From the NCBI GenBank assembly GCA_944382025.1, contig CALWMQ010000214.1, positions 1 through 5,910 of the forward strand: DNA of 5,910 nucleotides. The letters are read 5' to 3'. The notes beneath the pieces are model-generated. The model saw only the letters and a program-made list of their open reading frames with translations. It did not search any database and was not told the DNA's origin. A program made the position numbers and the translations under genes. Position 1 is the first letter of the stretch; each line of letters starts with the position of its first letter. This DNA is from an uncultured Clostridia bacterium (GTDB lineage Bacteria; Bacillota; Clostridia; Oscillospirales; Acutalibacteraceae). This document shows, in pieces, positions 1-5,513 of the stretch.

Positions 1-606
1 CAGCGGGTTTATAAGGCGGCCGCGGCTGTAGGGCTCCGGGAAGAGCTGCTGGAAAAATCTCCCTTTGATCTTTCCGGCGGCGAAAAACGGAGGGCGGCTA
101 TCGCCGGGGTGATGGCCATGGAACCCAAAGTATTGATCTTGGACGAGCCTACCGCAGGTCTGGACCCCCGTGGCCGGGATATGATTCTGGAGCAGATCCG
201 CCGCTATAAGGAGGAAAACCATACCACGGTTCTGCTGGTATCCCATAGTATGGAGGATGTGGCCCGGGTGGCCAAAAAGGTACTGGTGATGAACGGCGGG
301 CAGGTAGCGATGCTGGGAACCATAGAGGAAGTGTTTTCCCGGGCCGCTGAACTGACAGCCATAGGCCTGTCCATCCCGGCGGTAACCAGGATTTTTATGG
401 GGCTGCGGGAAAAAGGGATTCCTGTGGGTGAGAACGTTTATACCGTGGATCAGGGGGTTCAGCGTCTGGGCAGCCTGCTGCGCCAAAAGACGGCTATCCC
501 GGGGACGGTACCGGTTGACCACGCTCCTCAGCCAGGGGACGGCTCCGGAATATCTCAGGATTCCGGGGGAACCGGCTGTTCCCAGGAGAAAGGGGGCGAG
601 GCGTAA
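1..606 (+). CDS. ecfA2: Energy-coupling factor transporter ATPase EcfA2, 3' part (5' end outside window)
   Basis: This is the C-terminal 201 residues of an ABC-type ATPase that hydrolyses ATP to power vitamin and micronutrient uptake by an ECF transporter at the cytoplasmic face of the membrane. The frame is open from base 1, so the gene begins upstream; the Walker A motif is not in the window. Numbering from base 1, I see the ABC signature LSGGEKRR (residues 24-31), Walker B VLILDE (44-49), the D-loop GLD (53-55) and the switch histidine in SHSMED (His82). The ATPase lies immediately before ecfT, and in the usual Firmicutes order ecfA1-ecfA2-ecfT the second ATPase is EcfA2; this, rather than a private motif, is why I chose A2. 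The last 38 or so residues (164-201) are Gly/Ser/Pro-rich and look disordered, an unusual tail. The stop TAA shares its last base with the ecfT start, suggesting translational coupling. Confidence 0.9.
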   Translation, partial: QRVYKAAAAVGLREELLEKSPFDLSGGEKRRAAIAGVMAMEPKVLILDEPTAGLDPRGRDMILEQIRRYKEENHTTVLLVSHSMEDVARVAKKVLVMNGGQVAMLGTIEEVFSRAAELTAIGLSIPAVTRIFMGLREKGIPVGENVYTVDQGVQRLGSLLRQKTAIPGTVPVDHAPQPGDGSGISQDSGGTGCSQEKGGEA

Positions 607-1421
607 TGCTCAGCGGTATTACCATCGGCCAGTTTTTTCCGGGCAATTCCCTGATCCACCGCCTGGATCCACGGATAAAGCTGGTATTGACCTTCGCCTA
701 TATTATCGCCATATTCGTTCCCCGCAACTGGGCAGGCCTGTCCTTGGCGGCGGTTTTCCTGATGGCGGCGGTGGCCCTGTCCAGACTGCCCCTGCGGCTG
801 GTCTGGAAAAGCGTCAAGCCCATTCTCCCCCTGATTATTTTCACCTCCGCCATCAATATTTTCTATATTGGCGGAGAGGATCTGCTTTTCCAGTGGCGTT
901 TTATCCGGATTACGGTTCAGGGGATCGTGACAGCGGTATTTATCGCCATACGGATTATCTGCCTGATCGCCGGCAGCTCCCTGCTGACCTACACCACATC
1001 GCCTACCACCCTTACCGACGCTCTGGAACGGCTGATGAAACCCTTGAAAGTGCTGCATGTCAACGTCCATGAGATCGCCATGATGATGACCATTGCCCTG
1101 CGCTTTATCCCTACCCTGATTGAGGAAACCGATAAAATCATGTCCGCCCAGAAGGCTCGGGGCGCCGATATGGAGAGCGGCGGGCTGATCCAGCGCATTA
1201 AGGCCTTGATCCCGATTCTCATCCCCCTGTTTGTCTCCTCTTTCCGGCGGGCCTACGAGCTGGCAACCGCTATGGAATGCCGCTGCTACCATGGCGGGGA
1301 GGGCCGGACCCGGATGAAACAGCTCCATATGTCGGCCCGGGATTATGCGGCCCTGATGGTGATGGCCCTGTTTATCGCCGGCCTGATCCTGCTGAACGTT
1401 TTTGTTCCGGCAACCCTTTGA
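606..1421 (+). CDS. ecfT: Energy-coupling factor transporter transmembrane protein EcfT
   Basis: EcfT is the membrane scaffold that joins the two ECF ATPases to interchangeable substrate-binding S proteins. The 271-residue product has the expected family length and layout. Its N-terminal hydrophobic helices include residues around 25-40, 45-58, 73-88 and 100-125, followed by a cytoplasmic coupling region and a last TM helix near 248-268. The two Ala-Arg-Gly-type coupling motifs that bind the ATPase grooves are visible: KARG at 183-186, and a second, MECRCYHGGEGRTR, from 223. In the second motif the glycine after Arg226 is Cys227. The preceding purine-rich AGGAGAAAGGGGGCGAGG can serve as ribosome binding site inside the end of ecfA2, and the start overlaps the ecfA2 stop by one base. 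No S-component gene is adjacent, so the module probably serves several unlinked S proteins. truA follows after 24 bases. Confidence 0.95.
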   Translation: MLSGITIGQFFPGNSLIHRLDPRIKLVLTFAYIIAIFVPRNWAGLSLAAVFLMAAVALSRLPLRLVWKSVKPILPLIIFTSAINIFYIGGEDLLFQWRFIRITVQGIVTAVFIAIRIICLIAGSSLLTYTTSPTTLTDALERLMKPLKVLHVNVHEIAMMMTIALRFIPTLIEETDKIMSAQKARGADMESGGLIQRIKALIPILIPLFVSSFRRAYELATAMECRCYHGGEGRTRMKQLHMSARDYAALMVMALFIAGLILLNVFVPATL

Positions 1422-1445
1422 TTTTTCAGAAAGACGGGTGATATC

Positions 1446-2195
1446 ATGCGGCGTTTGCTGCTCACCCTGCAATACGACGGCACCCGGTACCACGGATGGC
1501 AGGTCCAGCCCAACGGGGTGACTGTCCAGGAAACCCTGCAGGACGCGGTGGAACGGGTGACCGGTGTGCGTTCCGGCATCACCGGTTGCAGCCGTACCGA
1601 CGCCGGGGTACACGCGGAGATGTTCTGCTGCCTGACCGAGACCTCCACCCGTATCCCGGACGGGAAATTGATCAAGGCCCTTAACGCCAACCTGCCGGGA
1701 GATATAGCGGTCATCGGCTGCCGGGAGGTAGGGCCGGAATTCCACCCCCGGTACAGCGCGGCCGGGAAACAATATATTTACAGGATCTGGAACGGCCCGG
1801 CCCCGAATCCCTTTTGGCGGGGATACGCTCTTCAGAGAGAGCTGCCTTTGGACACCGGTTCCATGAACGCGACGGCGTCTCTGTTCCTGGGAACCCATGA
1901 TTTTTCCGCCTTCTGTTCTTCCGGAAGTTCGGTGGAAGACAAAGTACGGACCGTTTCGGTTTCCCGGGTGGAACGGCAGGGCGATCTGGTAACGTATACA
2001 GTGGAGGCCGATGGATTTTTATATAATATGGTTCGGATTTTTGTCGGCACCTTGCTGGACGTAGAGTCAGGCCGTCTCAGCCGGGAGACGGTGGCGGAAG
2101 CCCTGACCACCGGGAACCGGGTACAGGCGGGGGCTACCGCTCCCGCCTGCGGATTGTATCTCAGCCGGGTATTTTATCCGGAAGACGTTTTTTGA
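1446..2195 (+). CDS. truA: tRNA pseudouridine(38-40) synthase TruA
   Basis: TruA isomerises uridine to pseudouridine at positions 38, 39 and 40 in the anticodon arm of many tRNAs. The 249-residue protein has the usual family length. The catalytic motif GCSRTDAGVHA lies at 47-57, with Asp52 the expected nucleophile. The N-terminal strand LTLQYDGTRYHGWQ (6-19), the segment RYSAAGKQYIYRI, the GTHDFSAF motif and the C-terminal FLYNMVR motif (191-197) all fit the TruA family. The start ATG is preceded by GGGTGAT at a short distance, and the protein begins at the conserved first strand, so this start is well supported. Placement directly after ecfT matches the conserved Firmicutes cluster (ribosomal protein genes, ecfA1, ecfA2, ecfT, truA). 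No terminator is obvious after the stop. Confidence 0.97.
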   Translation: MRRLLLTLQYDGTRYHGWQVQPNGVTVQETLQDAVERVTGVRSGITGCSRTDAGVHAEMFCCLTETSTRIPDGKLIKALNANLPGDIAVIGCREVGPEFHPRYSAAGKQYIYRIWNGPAPNPFWRGYALQRELPLDTGSMNATASLFLGTHDFSAFCSSGSSVEDKVRTVSVSRVERQGDLVTYTVEADGFLYNMVRIFVGTLLDVESGRLSRETVAEALTTGNRVQAGATAPACGLYLSRVFYPEDVF

Positions 2196-2298
2196 GGCTA
2201 GGGGCGGCGGAACAGGAGGTCACTTTCGACCGGATCTCAGGCGCGGCTATTGGACCCGGAAGGGAAACCAGGACGTATATCAACTGATGCGAAGGAAT

Positions 2299-2302
2299 GG
2301 AG
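2299..2302 (+). promoter_or_regulatory. Ribosome binding site deciding the DUF5711 gene start
   Basis: GGAG lies 6 bases before the ATG at 2309. An in-frame ATG also exists at 2297, but its only purine-rich match (GAAGGA, 2291-2296) touches the start codon with no spacing. The 2309 start is therefore preferred. Confidence 0.5.
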
Positions 2303-2308
2303 AGTATC

Positions 2309-3631
2309 ATGGCGAGTAAACGGGATATGACCGTCTCCAAACATAAGGCGCGCAAAAGAGGGCTGCACGCTGCCCGCAGCAAGGCCGACAAGCAGGCCAT
2401 TCCGGAGGAATGGAGCGATTTGCCATCCATCCCGGAATCAGGGGAGATAGAACTGGTTCCTCCGGCCCCGCGGAAGCGGAAAAAGCGGCATCCCTGGATG
2501 AAAGCCGCCTTCCGGCTCCTGATCGTGGCGGCGGTGGTGGTAGCGGGATTAGCGGTCTGGAAAAATTGGGATACCCTGGCGCCGGAAGCTTTGCTGGACT
2601 GGGCGGATCAGCAGTTTACCGGCGGAGCGAAAGGGGATGGGTTTCCGTATTCCATCTCCGGGGATACGGTGGTAGCCATGGGCCAGGCCGGACGGAATAT
2701 GGCCCTGTTGACCGATACCTCCCTGCTGTTTATTAACGAAAAAGGAGGGGAGGCGGCGAAGCGCAGCCATTCCTACGCCCAGCCCATGCTGCATATAGCC
2801 GGGGAATACGCCCTGGTTACCGAGACGGGAGGCGGCCGGTACCAGCTGGAAACCCGTCGGGAAACGGTGCTGACCGGCCAGCTGGAAGGGCGGAAGATCA
2901 TGGCGGCCGCTGTTCACTCTAACGGTACGATTGCCCTGGCTACCGACACCACTTCGCAGAGCTATGTGTCCGAGGTGGAGATGATTTCCCGTACAGGGCG
3001 GCAGATCTTCGCCTGGAAAAGCACGAAACTGCTGATCACCGGCCTGGCCATCAGCCCGGATGGTAAAAGCCTGGCGGTGATCGGCGTTACCGCCCAGGCG
3101 GGAGCCATGCAATCCACACTCACGGTGTTCAGCCTTGACGACCCGGGGGCGGAGCCCAAGGAATACACCGGTACGGACGAGCTTCTGATCAGCGTATCCT
3201 TTTTTGACAGCGGCACCGTGGCCGCTGTGGGGGACCATTCTGTATGGGTGGTAAATCCCCAGGGATCTTTGTTCGAAAAGAAGTCCTACGAAGGGCTGGA
3301 ACTGATGGGCGCCGCGGCCGGGAAAGGGTCGGTGGGATTTGTCCTCCGCCATTCCGGCAGCAGTGACGGCGGACGGTTTATGGTGATCAATTCCACCGGA
3401 GATACGGCCTATACCGAAGAGTTTACCGGAGCCTACCGTCATGTAGCGGCCGGGGAAAACGGCTTTTGGCTGCTGACATCCGACCGCCTGGAGCATGCGG
3501 GGATGACGGGTATAGAGACGTCGATACCGGTTCCCGCCGACGGCAGGATGGTGGAAGAGTTTGACGGCGGAGGATTGGTGCTGGGGCTGACCAGCCTGAC
3601 CCGCTATGAGGCGGATGCCGGGAAAGGATGA
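2309..3631 (+). CDS. DUF5711 family protein: single-pass membrane protein with a propeller-like extracytoplasmic domain
   Basis: The function is unknown. The 440-residue product (444 if the in-frame ATG at 2297 is used) begins with a Lys/Arg-rich cytoplasmic segment of about 60 residues that contains an acidic/proline patch (IPEEWSDLPSIPESGEIE). RKRKKR (55-60) is followed by one TM helix at about 66-84. The rest is probably extracytoplasmic. From about residue 108 it starts with GDGFPYSISGDTV and runs through repeated short strands with turn motifs such as ALLTDTSLLFIN, GEYALVTE, GTIALAT, SPDGKSLAVIG and VAAVGDHSVWVVN. These alternating patterns resemble WD40/PQQ-like beta-propeller blades. 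GDGFPYSISG plus LLTDTSLLF is what I associate with the clostridial DUF5711 family; this is recall, not a search. Positive-inside charge suggests an N-in orientation. No catalytic motif is seen. It is followed by a long gene-free stretch and then a CvpA-family gene. Confidence 0.82.
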   Translation: MASKRDMTVSKHKARKRGLHAARSKADKQAIPEEWSDLPSIPESGEIELVPPAPRKRKKRHPWMKAAFRLLIVAAVVVAGLAVWKNWDTLAPEALLDWADQQFTGGAKGDGFPYSISGDTVVAMGQAGRNMALLTDTSLLFINEKGGEAAKRSHSYAQPMLHIAGEYALVTETGGGRYQLETRRETVLTGQLEGRKIMAAAVHSNGTIALATDTTSQSYVSEVEMISRTGRQIFAWKSTKLLITGLAISPDGKSLAVIGVTAQAGAMQSTLTVFSLDDPGAEPKEYTGTDELLISVSFFDSGTVAAVGDHSVWVVNPQGSLFEKKSYEGLELMGAAAGKGSVGFVLRHSGSSDGGRFMVINSTGDTAYTEEFTGAYRHVAAGENGFWLLTSDRLEHAGMTGIETSIPVPADGRMVEEFDGGGLVLGLTSLTRYEADAGKG

Positions 3632-3808
3632 AGGGCCGGGGAGAATGGAGGAAGCCGCTGAAGGGATGATAGGGGCGAGGCTCCTTGCGGGCGGCCTCCA
3701 GGCTGGCTCTGACGGAAGGAAACCGCCCGGCAGTCCTGCTGGGCAGCGTATTTGTATAAAGACGCGGATGCTGATGCTCTGTCTCGGCATCCCGCTGGCA
3801 GCAGCTGC

Positions 3809-3832
3809 GATATGGGGGCGTCCCCCCATATC
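3809..3832. repeat. Perfect inverted repeat, 10-bp stem with 4-nt loop
   Basis: GATATGGGGG at 3809-3818 is followed by the loop CGTC and then CCCCCATATC at 3823-3832. The stem extends by CTGC (3805-3808) pairing with GCAG (3835-3838) if two bases (AC) are bulged. No T run follows directly, so it is not a standard intrinsic terminator. Confidence 0.85.
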
Positions 3833-3852
3833 ACGCAGTCCGATATAAAGAC

Positions 3853-3909
3853 GGTACCCGGGACAGCCGACGGCGTAGTGCCCGAGGGCTGACCCGGTTC
3901 CCCGTTTTT
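3853..3909 (+). terminator. Terminator-like long hairpin with T5 run
   Basis: CCGGG (3858-3862) pairs with CCCGG (3893-3897), CAGCC (3864-3868) with GGCTG (3887-3891), and GGC (3872-3874) with GCC (3880-3882), with loop GTAGT. The stem is interrupted by an A-A mismatch and an internal loop. GG 3853-3854 can pair with CC 3901-3902, bringing the stem close to TTTTT at 3905-3909. It may end the transcript carrying the upstream gene. The interruptions make it a moderate candidate. Confidence 0.45.
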
Positions 3910-3941
3910 CTGCCGGAACAGCCCGGATCTCAGCTTTTTTT
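3910..3941 (+). terminator. Second terminator-like hairpin with T7 run
   Basis: CTG (3910-3912) pairs with CAG (3931-3933), and CCGG (3913-3916) with CCGG (3923-3926), with a 6-base loop and four unpaired bases on the right arm. One C separates the stem from TTTTTTT at 3935-3941, and further T runs follow at 3946-3952 and 3955-3960. The stem is short, but the T-rich tail and the position after another hairpin support tandem termination before the next promoter. Confidence 0.5.
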
Positions 3942-3976
3942 ATGATTTTTTTAATTTTTTGGCCCTATTTCACTGG

Positions 3977-4005
3977 TTGTTATCCCTATAAAAATATGGT
4001 ATACT
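3977..4005 (+). promoter_or_regulatory. Predicted sigma-A promoter of the cvpA operon, with extended -10
   Basis: The -35 element TTGTTA (3977-3982) and the -10 element TATACT (4000-4005) are separated by 17 bases. TGG directly before the -10 gives an extended -10 (TG at 3997-3998). Transcription would start near 4011-4014. The surrounding AT-rich stretch stands out from the GC-rich neighbourhood. It lies after two terminator-like hairpins and about 80 bases before the cvpA start, so it probably drives cvpA and the phosphatidyltransferase gene. Confidence 0.75.
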
Positions 4006-4046
4006 AAAGGCTCAAAGAGTTTGGATGGATTTTCCGCATTCCCGGT

Positions 4047-4066
4047 CAGGGATGGATCCATCCCTG
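4047..4066. promoter_or_regulatory. 20-bp perfect palindrome in the cvpA leader; operator or RNA hairpin
   Basis: CAGGGATGGA is followed immediately by its exact reverse complement. In RNA, U4046 and G4067 could add a wobble pair. It lies between the predicted transcription start and the cvpA Shine-Dalgarno (AAGGA, 4068-4072), touching it. It could be a binding site for a dimeric repressor, or an RNA stem (about 8 bp closing a GATC loop) that affects ribosome access. I recognise no known operator consensus. Confidence 0.6.
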
Positions 4067-4067
4067 G

Positions 4068-4072
4068 AAGGA
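4068..4072 (+). promoter_or_regulatory. Ribosome binding site deciding the cvpA start
   Basis: AAGGA lies 11 bases before ATG 4084, a slightly long spacing. The longer in-frame reading from TTG 4021 would begin only about 10 bases after the predicted transcription start without a Shine-Dalgarno, and would add 21 residues ahead of the first membrane helix. It is therefore disfavoured. Confidence 0.6.
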
Positions 4073-4083
4073 ATGATGACCAT

Positions 4084-4830
4084 ATGGCATATCTTCTGGA
4101 CGGTGCGGTCATACTAATTATCATTGTGACTGTGGCTGTGGGCTGCCGCCGGGGCTTTTTTAAATCCCTGGTTCTTCTGGCGGGAAGCCTGGCGGCCATG
4201 GTGCTGGCGGGGCTGTTGAGCAACCCCTTGGCTTCTTTTACCTTCGATACCTTTATGAGTGAGGGGCTGAAAGAATCCATTACCGCCAAAATACAGGAGG
4301 CGGGCTCCGGATCCGCGGCCGAGGGGCTGGAAGCCGCCTTGAGTGAGCTGCCCGGTCCCATCTCCCATGCCCTGCAAGCCTATGTCGGCACCCCCGGCCA
4401 GATTGTGGACACCGTACAGGATTCCCTGACAGGAACCGCCTCTGAGGCGGCCGACAAGGTGGTTTCCTCAGTCATCCGCCCCGTAGCGGTCGCTTTGCTG
4501 GGATTCCTGATGTTCTTTATTTTGTTTGTGATCCTGATGATCGTGGTGCGGCTGCTGGCCCGGCTGGTAAAACAAATTGCCCGCCTGCCCGTACTCAAAC
4601 AGGCCGACGGCCTGTTGGGCGGCCTGCTGGGCTTTGTAGAGGGGATTCTTCTGGTCCTGGTCGCTGTGACCGTGGTACAGCTGATTACCGCCTCCGCCGG
4701 CCCCGATGCCATGCTCACAGAGGAAGATGTGAAGGATTCCATAATTGTCAGCCGTATCGCCCAGCATAATCCGGTTACCAACGCCCTGGATCAGGTGCTG
4801 GACGCGCTGCCGGAGGGCATGCTCCAATAA
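4084..4830 (+). CDS. CvpA family membrane protein
   Basis: This 248-residue integral membrane protein belongs to the CvpA family by its pattern. A start MAYLLDGAVILIIIVTVAVGCRRG matches the family's first helix followed by a G-x-RRG turn. Membrane helices are at about 4-20, 26-45, 131-156 and 182-204. The typical segment LARLVKQIARLPVLKQADGLLGGLLGFVEG, at about 158-187, precedes the last helix. Between helices 2 and 3 is a long non-membrane loop (about 46-130) rich in Ala, Gly and Ser with amphipathic stretches. CvpA proteins are named for a role in colicin V export in E. coli; their biochemical role in Firmicutes is not settled, so only the family is assigned. The predicted promoter lies upstream with a palindromic leader between. 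The next gene begins 27 bases after the stop, suggesting co-transcription. Confidence 0.85.
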   Translation: MAYLLDGAVILIIIVTVAVGCRRGFFKSLVLLAGSLAAMVLAGLLSNPLASFTFDTFMSEGLKESITAKIQEAGSGSAAEGLEAALSELPGPISHALQAYVGTPGQIVDTVQDSLTGTASEAADKVVSSVIRPVAVALLGFLMFFILFVILMIVVRLLARLVKQIARLPVLKQADGLLGGLLGFVEGILLVLVAVTVVQLITASAGPDAMLTEEDVKDSIIVSRIAQHNPVTNALDQVLDALPEGMLQ

Positions 4831-4857
4831 AGGCTGAGCAAGGATGAGGTTAAACAC

Positions 4858-5454
4858 ATGATCGGAAACGTGAAATTTACGTGGAATGTTCCCAACGCTC
4901 TGTCTATTTTCCGGCTGGTATTGCTGCCGGTGTTCGCTGTGCTGTATCTGATGAGCCAACGGTATCCGGAACTGCTGTATTGGTCATTCGGCGTGCTGGT
5001 GCTCTCCGGCGTCACCGATTCCCTGGACGGCATTATCGCCAGGAGATTCAATCAGATTACCGATTTTGGTAAACTTCTGGATCCTGTAGCGGATAAAATC
5101 ACCCAGGTGACCGTACTGGTGTGTCTCGCTGTACGCTACCGGTCCCTGCTCCCCCTGGTGGTCATCGTGTTTGTCAAGGAACTGGCCCAGGCGATTGGCG
5201 GCTGGATTCTGCTGCGCAAGGGCGAAAAAGTCCAGGGGGCTAAATGGTATGGAAAGGTCTCTACCTTCGTGTTCTATGGGGTCATGGCGGCCATCGTGCT
5301 GATCCCCCAAATGCCCGATTGGGTACGCCTGTGCCTGATTGGGCTGGTGGCGGCGCTGATGCTGTTCGCCTTTTTCAACTATATGTCTGTGTTCTTCAAG
5401 GTTCGCCGGTCCTATCTCTCCCAGGAGGGGAACCCCCAGGCCGGTAAGCCCTGA
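4858..5454 (+). CDS. CDP-alcohol phosphatidyltransferase family protein (PgsA-like)
   Basis: This membrane enzyme moves a phosphatidyl group from CDP-diacylglycerol to an alcohol. The most likely role is glycerol-3-phosphate 3-phosphatidyltransferase (PgsA), the committed step to phosphatidylglycerol; a short cardiolipin-synthase-type role cannot be excluded. The full family signature D-x2-DG-x2-AR-x8-G-x3-D-x3-D is present: Asp54, Asp57, Gly58, Ala61, Arg62, Gly71, Asp75 and Asp79, the acidic residues binding the metal and substrate. The N-terminal WNVPNALSIFRLVLLPVF resembles the PgsA opening. Further helices lie at about 39-52, 82-108, 138-153 and 158-181. The segment after the active site reads VKELAQAIGGWILLRKG rather than the RE-containing segment of classical PgsA, so no gene symbol is given. 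At 198 residues it is of normal size. AAGGATGAGG with 8 bases of spacing supports ATG 4858. A terminator-like hairpin follows the stop. Confidence 0.85.
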   Translation: MIGNVKFTWNVPNALSIFRLVLLPVFAVLYLMSQRYPELLYWSFGVLVLSGVTDSLDGIIARRFNQITDFGKLLDPVADKITQVTVLVCLAVRYRSLLPLVVIVFVKELAQAIGGWILLRKGEKVQGAKWYGKVSTFVFYGVMAAIVLIPQMPDWVRLCLIGLVAALMLFAFFNYMSVFFKVRRSYLSQEGNPQAGKP

Positions 5455-5464
5455 GCTGTACCAA

Positions 5465-5501
5465 CAGCCGACGGCGGGCGAAGGGCCCGCCGCTGATTTT
5501 T
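5465..5501 (+). terminator. Intrinsic terminator or leader attenuator between the phosphatidyltransferase and Clp genes
   Basis: CGGCGGGC (5472-5479) pairs perfectly with GCCCGCCG (5485-5492) around the loop GAAGG. CAG/CTG (5465-5467 with 5493-5495) can add a flanking clamp, and TTTTT at 5497-5501 follows. It is the cleanest terminator in the window. A small hairpin, GCTGT-ACCA-ACAGC (5455-5468), immediately precedes it, beginning right after the stop codon, and would compete for bases 5465-5468. The next Shine-Dalgarno begins only 4 bases after the T run. Confidence 0.75.
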
Positions 5502-5505
5502 ATCC

Positions 5506-5513
5506 TAAGGAGG
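5506..5513 (+). promoter_or_regulatory. Strong ribosome binding site of the Clp ATPase gene
   Basis: TAAGGAGG, a near-complete anti-16S match, sits 6 bases before ATG 5520. It fixes the start, which falls directly before the first conserved CxxC. Confidence 0.85.

Larger units (their letters stand above)
3632..3909. other. GC-rich gene-free region rich in inverted repeats; possible structured RNA or long 3' UTR
   Basis: I find no credible gene in this stretch. Short ORFs on both strands lack a Shine-Dalgarno, and their composition is unlike the neighbouring proteins. The visible structure is a row of inverted repeats. 3688-3694 can pair with 3723-3729 (7 bp). 3725-3732 pairs with 3737-3744 (8 bp, loop GTCC). 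3764-3771 pairs with 3787-3795 (8 bp, one bulged C). 3809-3818 pairs with 3823-3832 (10 bp perfect, loop CGTC), extendable by CTGC/GCAG. A long interrupted stem spans about 3853-3902. TATAAAGACG occurs twice, at 3755-3764 and 3844-3853. I looked for signatures of RNase P RNA, tmRNA, SRP RNA, T-box and the common riboswitches and recognised none. It may be the 3' UTR of the upstream transcript or an independent structured RNA. Confidence 0.4.

Noticed and set aside
555..1898. Long minus-strand open frame opposite ecfT and truA
   Set aside because: It is the complement of two confidently identified genes. Its composition is low-complexity (Gly, Gln, His, Asp), as expected from reading those genes backwards.
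2214..2220. Strong Shine-Dalgarno AGGAGGT after truA
   Set aside because: No ATG, GTG or TTG lies at a workable distance downstream, so it is an orphan match, probably by chance in purine-rich DNA.
2250..2281. Possible promoter TTGGAC / TATATC before the DUF5711 gene
   Set aside because: The spacer is about 20 bases and both boxes are imperfect. It is too weak to report as a feature, though this gap may hold some promoter.
2549..3829. Long minus-strand open frame opposite the DUF5711 gene
   Set aside because: It is a shadow frame in GC-rich DNA. The protein is rich in Pro, Gly, His, Gln and Arg without a domain pattern, while the + strand frame has clear membrane and strand structure.
3606..3848. 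80-codon open frame after the DUF5711 gene
   Set aside because: It overlaps the end of that gene, has no ribosome binding site, runs through strong hairpins and shows no family pattern.
3632..3909. Known RNA families: RNase P RNA, tmRNA, SRP RNA, T-box, FMN, cobalamin, TPP and SAM riboswitches
   Set aside because: The conserved core words of these families were not found on either strand. Faint similarity of CCGACGGCG...GCCCGAGG to the FMN element is far too partial.
4021..4083. N-terminal extension of the CvpA protein from TTG 4021
   Set aside because: It has no Shine-Dalgarno, starts about 10 bases after the predicted transcription start, and covers the palindromic leader. ATG 4084 starts right at the conserved first membrane helix.
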